In this document: in pieces, positions 13,255-15,415 of the stretch
Numbering within the stretch: the first letter of the stretch is position 1
Layout: each line of letters begins with the position of its first letter
Assembly (NCBI GenBank): GCA_021833085.1
Contig: JAKBGL010000013.1
Span: forward strand, 1-15,415
DNA from: Actinomycetes bacterium
GTDB taxonomy: Bacteria > Actinomycetota > Acidimicrobiia > Acidimicrobiales > Acidimicrobiaceae
Length of the DNA stretch: 15,415 bases
Direction of reading: 5' to 3'
Made by a program: the position numbers and the translations under genes
Notes under the pieces: model-generated
Told to the model about the DNA's origin: nothing
Databases searched by the model: none
Seen by the model: only the letters and a program-made list of their open reading frames with translations

Positions 13255-14253
13255 ATGCTGAAGCGTTTTACTGCAGTGGTCTGTGAAGACGATGTAGAAC
13301 GTTTAGACCTAACCAGAAAGATTGTGGACGCGATCGAAGGACGAGAGAGCAACTTAGAGGTAGTTGATCTGGACCCAGGTGAAGGTACTCTAAGCGAAGC
13401 GCTTTCAAGCCTTTCCCAACTCCCTATGTTTGCATCAGGGATCTTGTTGATCCTGCGGTTTGCAAAGATACTAGAAACCGATGCATCTTTATTGATCGAT
13501 GCTATGAACCAAAGCTACGACTCAAACTATCTTGTTGTAGCCACTTCAAAGTCTCTCCCTCGTAGCCTTTCTAAGTACTTCAAAGAAAACGGCGTGATCG
13601 AGAGTTCTCAGATCGATAAAAAGGGTTCCGAGTACGCTGCTAAGTGCTTCGCTGATACCTCGTTATCGTTATCGACAGATGCAAGATCTGTCATAGTTGA
13701 AGCTTTAGGATCGGACTACTCGATGCTCCCGTCGTTGTTGAAGACGCTAGAGACGGCGTTCTCTTGCGACACAAAAGTTTCGGCACAAGACGTGCGTCCT
13801 TTCCTGCACGAGATCGAAGACCTTGCTCCGTGGTCCTTGGCTGACTTGATAGTTCAGGGAAGGACTAAAGATGCACTTGACCTTCTCCGTAGGTTAGAGC
13901 GCACTCAGATGGCTTTTCCAATTATTACATCGGTGATTCAACGTAGGTTTGTAGAGCTTGCAGCACTGTCATCCCCTTCTTTCAAAAGTGCCGAGGCTAG
14001 ATCTAGTGCATATCAAAAAGGCACAGGCCAACTACCGAAGGCGCCGCCGTTTATCTTAGAGAAGCTTTGGAGAGAGGCGGTAAAGTTCGACTCTGCTGCC
14101 TTTGCAAGTGCTTTTAGTATCTTGGGTGAATTGGAACGATCTTTGCGCGGCATAACGGGACTTGAAAGTTCTGTATCTTTGGAGCTAGCGGTAGCGAGAC
14201 TGGCAAATATGTGTGCATCGGTTCAAAAACGAAAAGCTACCTCAAGGAGATAG
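13255..14253 (+). CDS. holA: DNA polymerase III delta subunit
   Basis: The clamp-loader subunit that opens the beta clamp. The protein has 332 aa, and its length, helical C-terminus (SLADLIVQGRTKDALDLLRRLERTQ-like collar, about 195-220) and the family's weak conservation fit HolA. The N-terminus RFTAVVCEDDVERLDLTRKI resembles the beta-strand and helix of domain I. The frame opens at a TTG (13243), but the ATG at 13255, preceded by GGGCGAG, gives the expected N-terminus. Position supports the call: folP2-like gene upstream, then convergent rpsT and lepA, the usual actinobacterial neighbourhood. The 3' end runs into a terminator hairpin. Confidence 0.85.
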   Translation: MLKRFTAVVCEDDVERLDLTRKIVDAIEGRESNLEVVDLDPGEGTLSEALSSLSQLPMFASGILLILRFAKILETDASLLIDAMNQSYDSNYLVVATSKSLPRSLSKYFKENGVIESSQIDKKGSEYAAKCFADTSLSLSTDARSVIVEALGSDYSMLPSLLKTLETAFSCDTKVSAQDVRPFLHEIEDLAPWSLADLIVQGRTKDALDLLRRLERTQMAFPIITSVIQRRFVELAALSSPSFKSAEARSSAYQKGTGQLPKAPPFILEKLWREAVKFDSAAFASAFSILGELERSLRGITGLESSVSLELAVARLANMCASVQKRKATSRR

Positions 14254-14275
14254 CTTTTATTCTATTGTTTGTTGT
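14232..14275. terminator. bidirectional intrinsic terminator of holA and rpsT
   Basis: AAAAGCTA (14232-14239) and TAGCTTTT (14251-14258) form a perfect 8-bp stem with an 11-nt loop. T-rich sequence follows on the plus strand (ATTCTATTGTTTG) and on the minus strand (CGTTTTTG). The holA stop codon is part of the stem. Confidence 0.75.
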
Positions 14276-14280
14276 TACAG

Positions 14281-14296
14281 AGGTTAATCTTAACCT
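14281..14296. other. perfect inverted repeat at the rpsT stop
   Basis: AGGTTAA-TC-TTAACCT has 7-bp arms with a 2-base centre; the rpsT stop codon lies in one arm. No T-tract follows on the minus strand. It may add to transcription ending or mRNA stability. Confidence 0.4.
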
Positions 14297-14556
14297 TGGG
14301 TTTGAAGCGCTCTAACTTTTTTTACGAGCCGTGACTTTCTGCGGGCAGCCTGGTTTTTGTGGATTACTCCCTTTGCTGCGGCCTTATCTAACTTCTTGAT
14401 CGCTAACTTAAGGTTGGTCTCGGTGTTTTCCTCAGTACCAGCCTCTGAAACTGCATTTTTCACTCGGGTCTTCAGCTCAGATTTGACGGCCTTATTTCTC
14501 TCTCGCCGTACTTCGTTCTGTCTGTTTCTTTTTATCTGGCTTTTAATGTTTGCCAT
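14290..14556 (-). CDS. rpsT: 30S ribosomal protein S20
   Basis: An 88-aa protein that binds 16S rRNA in the 30S subunit. The start [20 protein letters not shown] and end [14 protein letters not shown] are the family's; the protein is strongly basic and helical throughout, with no membrane segment or Cys. The ATG has AAAGG as SD at about 6 nt, so unlike several neighbours it has a leader. It is transcribed divergently from lepA and convergently with holA. Confidence 0.97.
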   Translation of the reverse strand: MANIKSQIKRNRQNEVRRERNKAVKSELKTRVKNAVSEAGTEENTETNLKLAIKKLDKAAAKGVIHKNQAARRKSRLVKKVRALQTQG

Positions 14557-14649
14557 GTCTACCTTTACCTAAAACTCTTCAACGATGAAATTCTTTGTAA
14601 CAGCGTAGCAAGTCTAGAAGCTTTTAGTGGTGGTGCGGGCTACTCCGCC

Positions 14650-14655
14650 TAAGCT
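14650..14655 (+). promoter_or_regulatory. possible -10 box of lepA
   Basis: TAAGCT (matching TANNNT) ends 9 nt before the lepA ATG with no SD between, which would give a leader of only 2-3 nt. AAGCTTTT also occurs at about 14619-14626. Confidence 0.35.
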
Positions 14656-14664
14656 TTTCACCAA

Positions 14665-15415
14665 ATGATCGATCAAACTCGTATAAGAAACCTCTCAATT
14701 ATCGCACACATAGACCACGGTAAATCAACTCTATCGGATCGGATCTTGGAGCTTACTGGGGCTGTTGATCCTCGAGAGATGAGAGAGCAGTACCTAGATT
14801 CCATGGACATAGAGCGCGAGCGTGGCATAACTATTAAAGCTCAAAATGTTAGAGTGAACTGGAAAAACCACATAATTCATCTGATTGATACTCCCGGCCA
14901 CGTGGACTTTGGATATGAAGTTAGCCGTTCGTTGGCGGCTTGTGAGGGTGTTGTCTTAGTAGTGGATGCGTCTCAAGGAATAGAGGCACAGACGTTAGCG
15001 AACTGTTACTTGGCTTTAGAGCATGATCTAGAGATCGTCGCGGTGTTGAACAAGATCGATCTTCCCGCGGCTGACCCAGATCGATATGCAAGCGAAATCG
15101 ATAAGACGTTGGGTATCGATAAAGACTCGATCCTACGAATCTCGGCTAAGACAGGCCAGGGCGTGCCAGAGTTGCTTGATGCGATTGTAGAGAGAATTCC
15201 GAGTCCAAATGGTAGGGTGGAGGCTAAGACTCAAGTTCTGATCTTTGACTCTTACTACGACCAGTACAGGGGTGTTATATCCTCTGTGCGAGTAGTGAAC
15301 GGATCTTTGAGGGCGAACTCAAAGATCCGTTTTATGCAGGCTCGTGCCGTTCATGAAGTTGAAGAGATTGGAGTTAGACTCCCCATATCCACCCCAGTCG
15401 CGGAGCTTGGTCCTG
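14665..15415 (+). CDS. lepA: elongation factor 4 (LepA), N-terminal part
   Basis: The ribosome-associated GTPase of translation (EF4); 250 codons are visible and the frame runs off the window edge. The start [23 protein letters not shown] places the P-loop AHIDHGKS early; then the switch I segment [10 protein letters not shown]3 DTPGHVDF, G4 NKID and G5 SAK are all present, followed by the start of domain II ([17 protein letters not shown]). The length so far agrees with the family and no stop or frameshift is seen. It is divergent from rpsT, separated by 108 bp. Confidence 0.95.
   Translation, partial: MIDQTRIRNLSIIAHIDHGKSTLSDRILELTGAVDPREMREQYLDSMDIERERGITIKAQNVRVNWKNHIIHLIDTPGHVDFGYEVSRSLAACEGVVLVVDASQGIEAQTLANCYLALEHDLEIVAVLNKIDLPAADPDRYASEIDKTLGIDKDSILRISAKTGQGVPELLDAIVERIPSPNGRVEAKTQVLIFDSYYDQYRGVISSVRVVNGSLRANSKIRFMQARAVHEVEEIGVRLPISTPVAELGP

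Overview
The window looks like chromosomal DNA of an actinomycete (phylum Actinomycetota) of intermediate base composition with an integrated mobile element at its left end. Evidence for the phylum: the dihydropteroate synthase-like protein carries the sequence features of the actinobacterial FolP2 paralogue (NRTPDSFYDKG, DVGGVKAGPG); holA, rpsT and lepA lie together as is usual in this phylum; and several genes have a -10 box (TANNNT) 6-7 nt before the start codon and no Shine-Dalgarno (SD) site, the layout of leaderless transcripts common in actinobacteria. A low-GC lineage such as an Acidimicrobiia relative is my guess, not something I can prove by reading.

Layout, left to right. Positions 1 to about 5119 are a mobile element (prophage, phage satellite or integrative plasmid) inserted at the 3' end of a tRNA-Ala(GGC) gene. 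From the tRNA inwards it carries: a tyrosine integrase; a small TM2-type membrane protein; an uncharacterised Cys-pair protein read on the plus strand; and, divergently, a tightly overlapped minus-strand operon of an excisionase-like HTH protein, a small protein, a RecA-fold replicative ATPase, two small proteins and the N-terminal part of a PD-(D/E)XK nuclease cut off by the window edge. The other attachment site and the rest of the element lie left of position 1.

The most interesting signal is inside the replicative ATPase gene. About 150 bp encoding a poorly ordered linker hold seven near-identical 12-bp units (consensus CAGTYRCGCCAC) in both orientations. They are read in three different coding phases, so they look conserved as DNA and not as protein. 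A perfect DnaA box (TTATCCACA) and a purine/pyrimidine-biased tract lie next to them. This resembles the origin of phage lambda inside gene O, and I propose it as the element's own replication origin. A second regulatory core is the 2748-2798 region, where two perfect TATAAT boxes face apart with an ACGTG-N8-CACGT dyad between them.

From 5351 rightwards the genes are ordinary chromosomal ones. A class II aldolase, a carboxymuconolactone decarboxylase-like protein and a MarR regulator form an overlapping operon. It converges on a SAM methyltransferase gene, which is divergent from leuS. leuS converges on an aminoglycoside-phosphotransferase-like kinase gene. A thioredoxin-TPR gene, the folP2-like gene and holA form a run that converges on rpsT through a bidirectional terminator, and lepA (truncated by the window) is divergent from rpsT.
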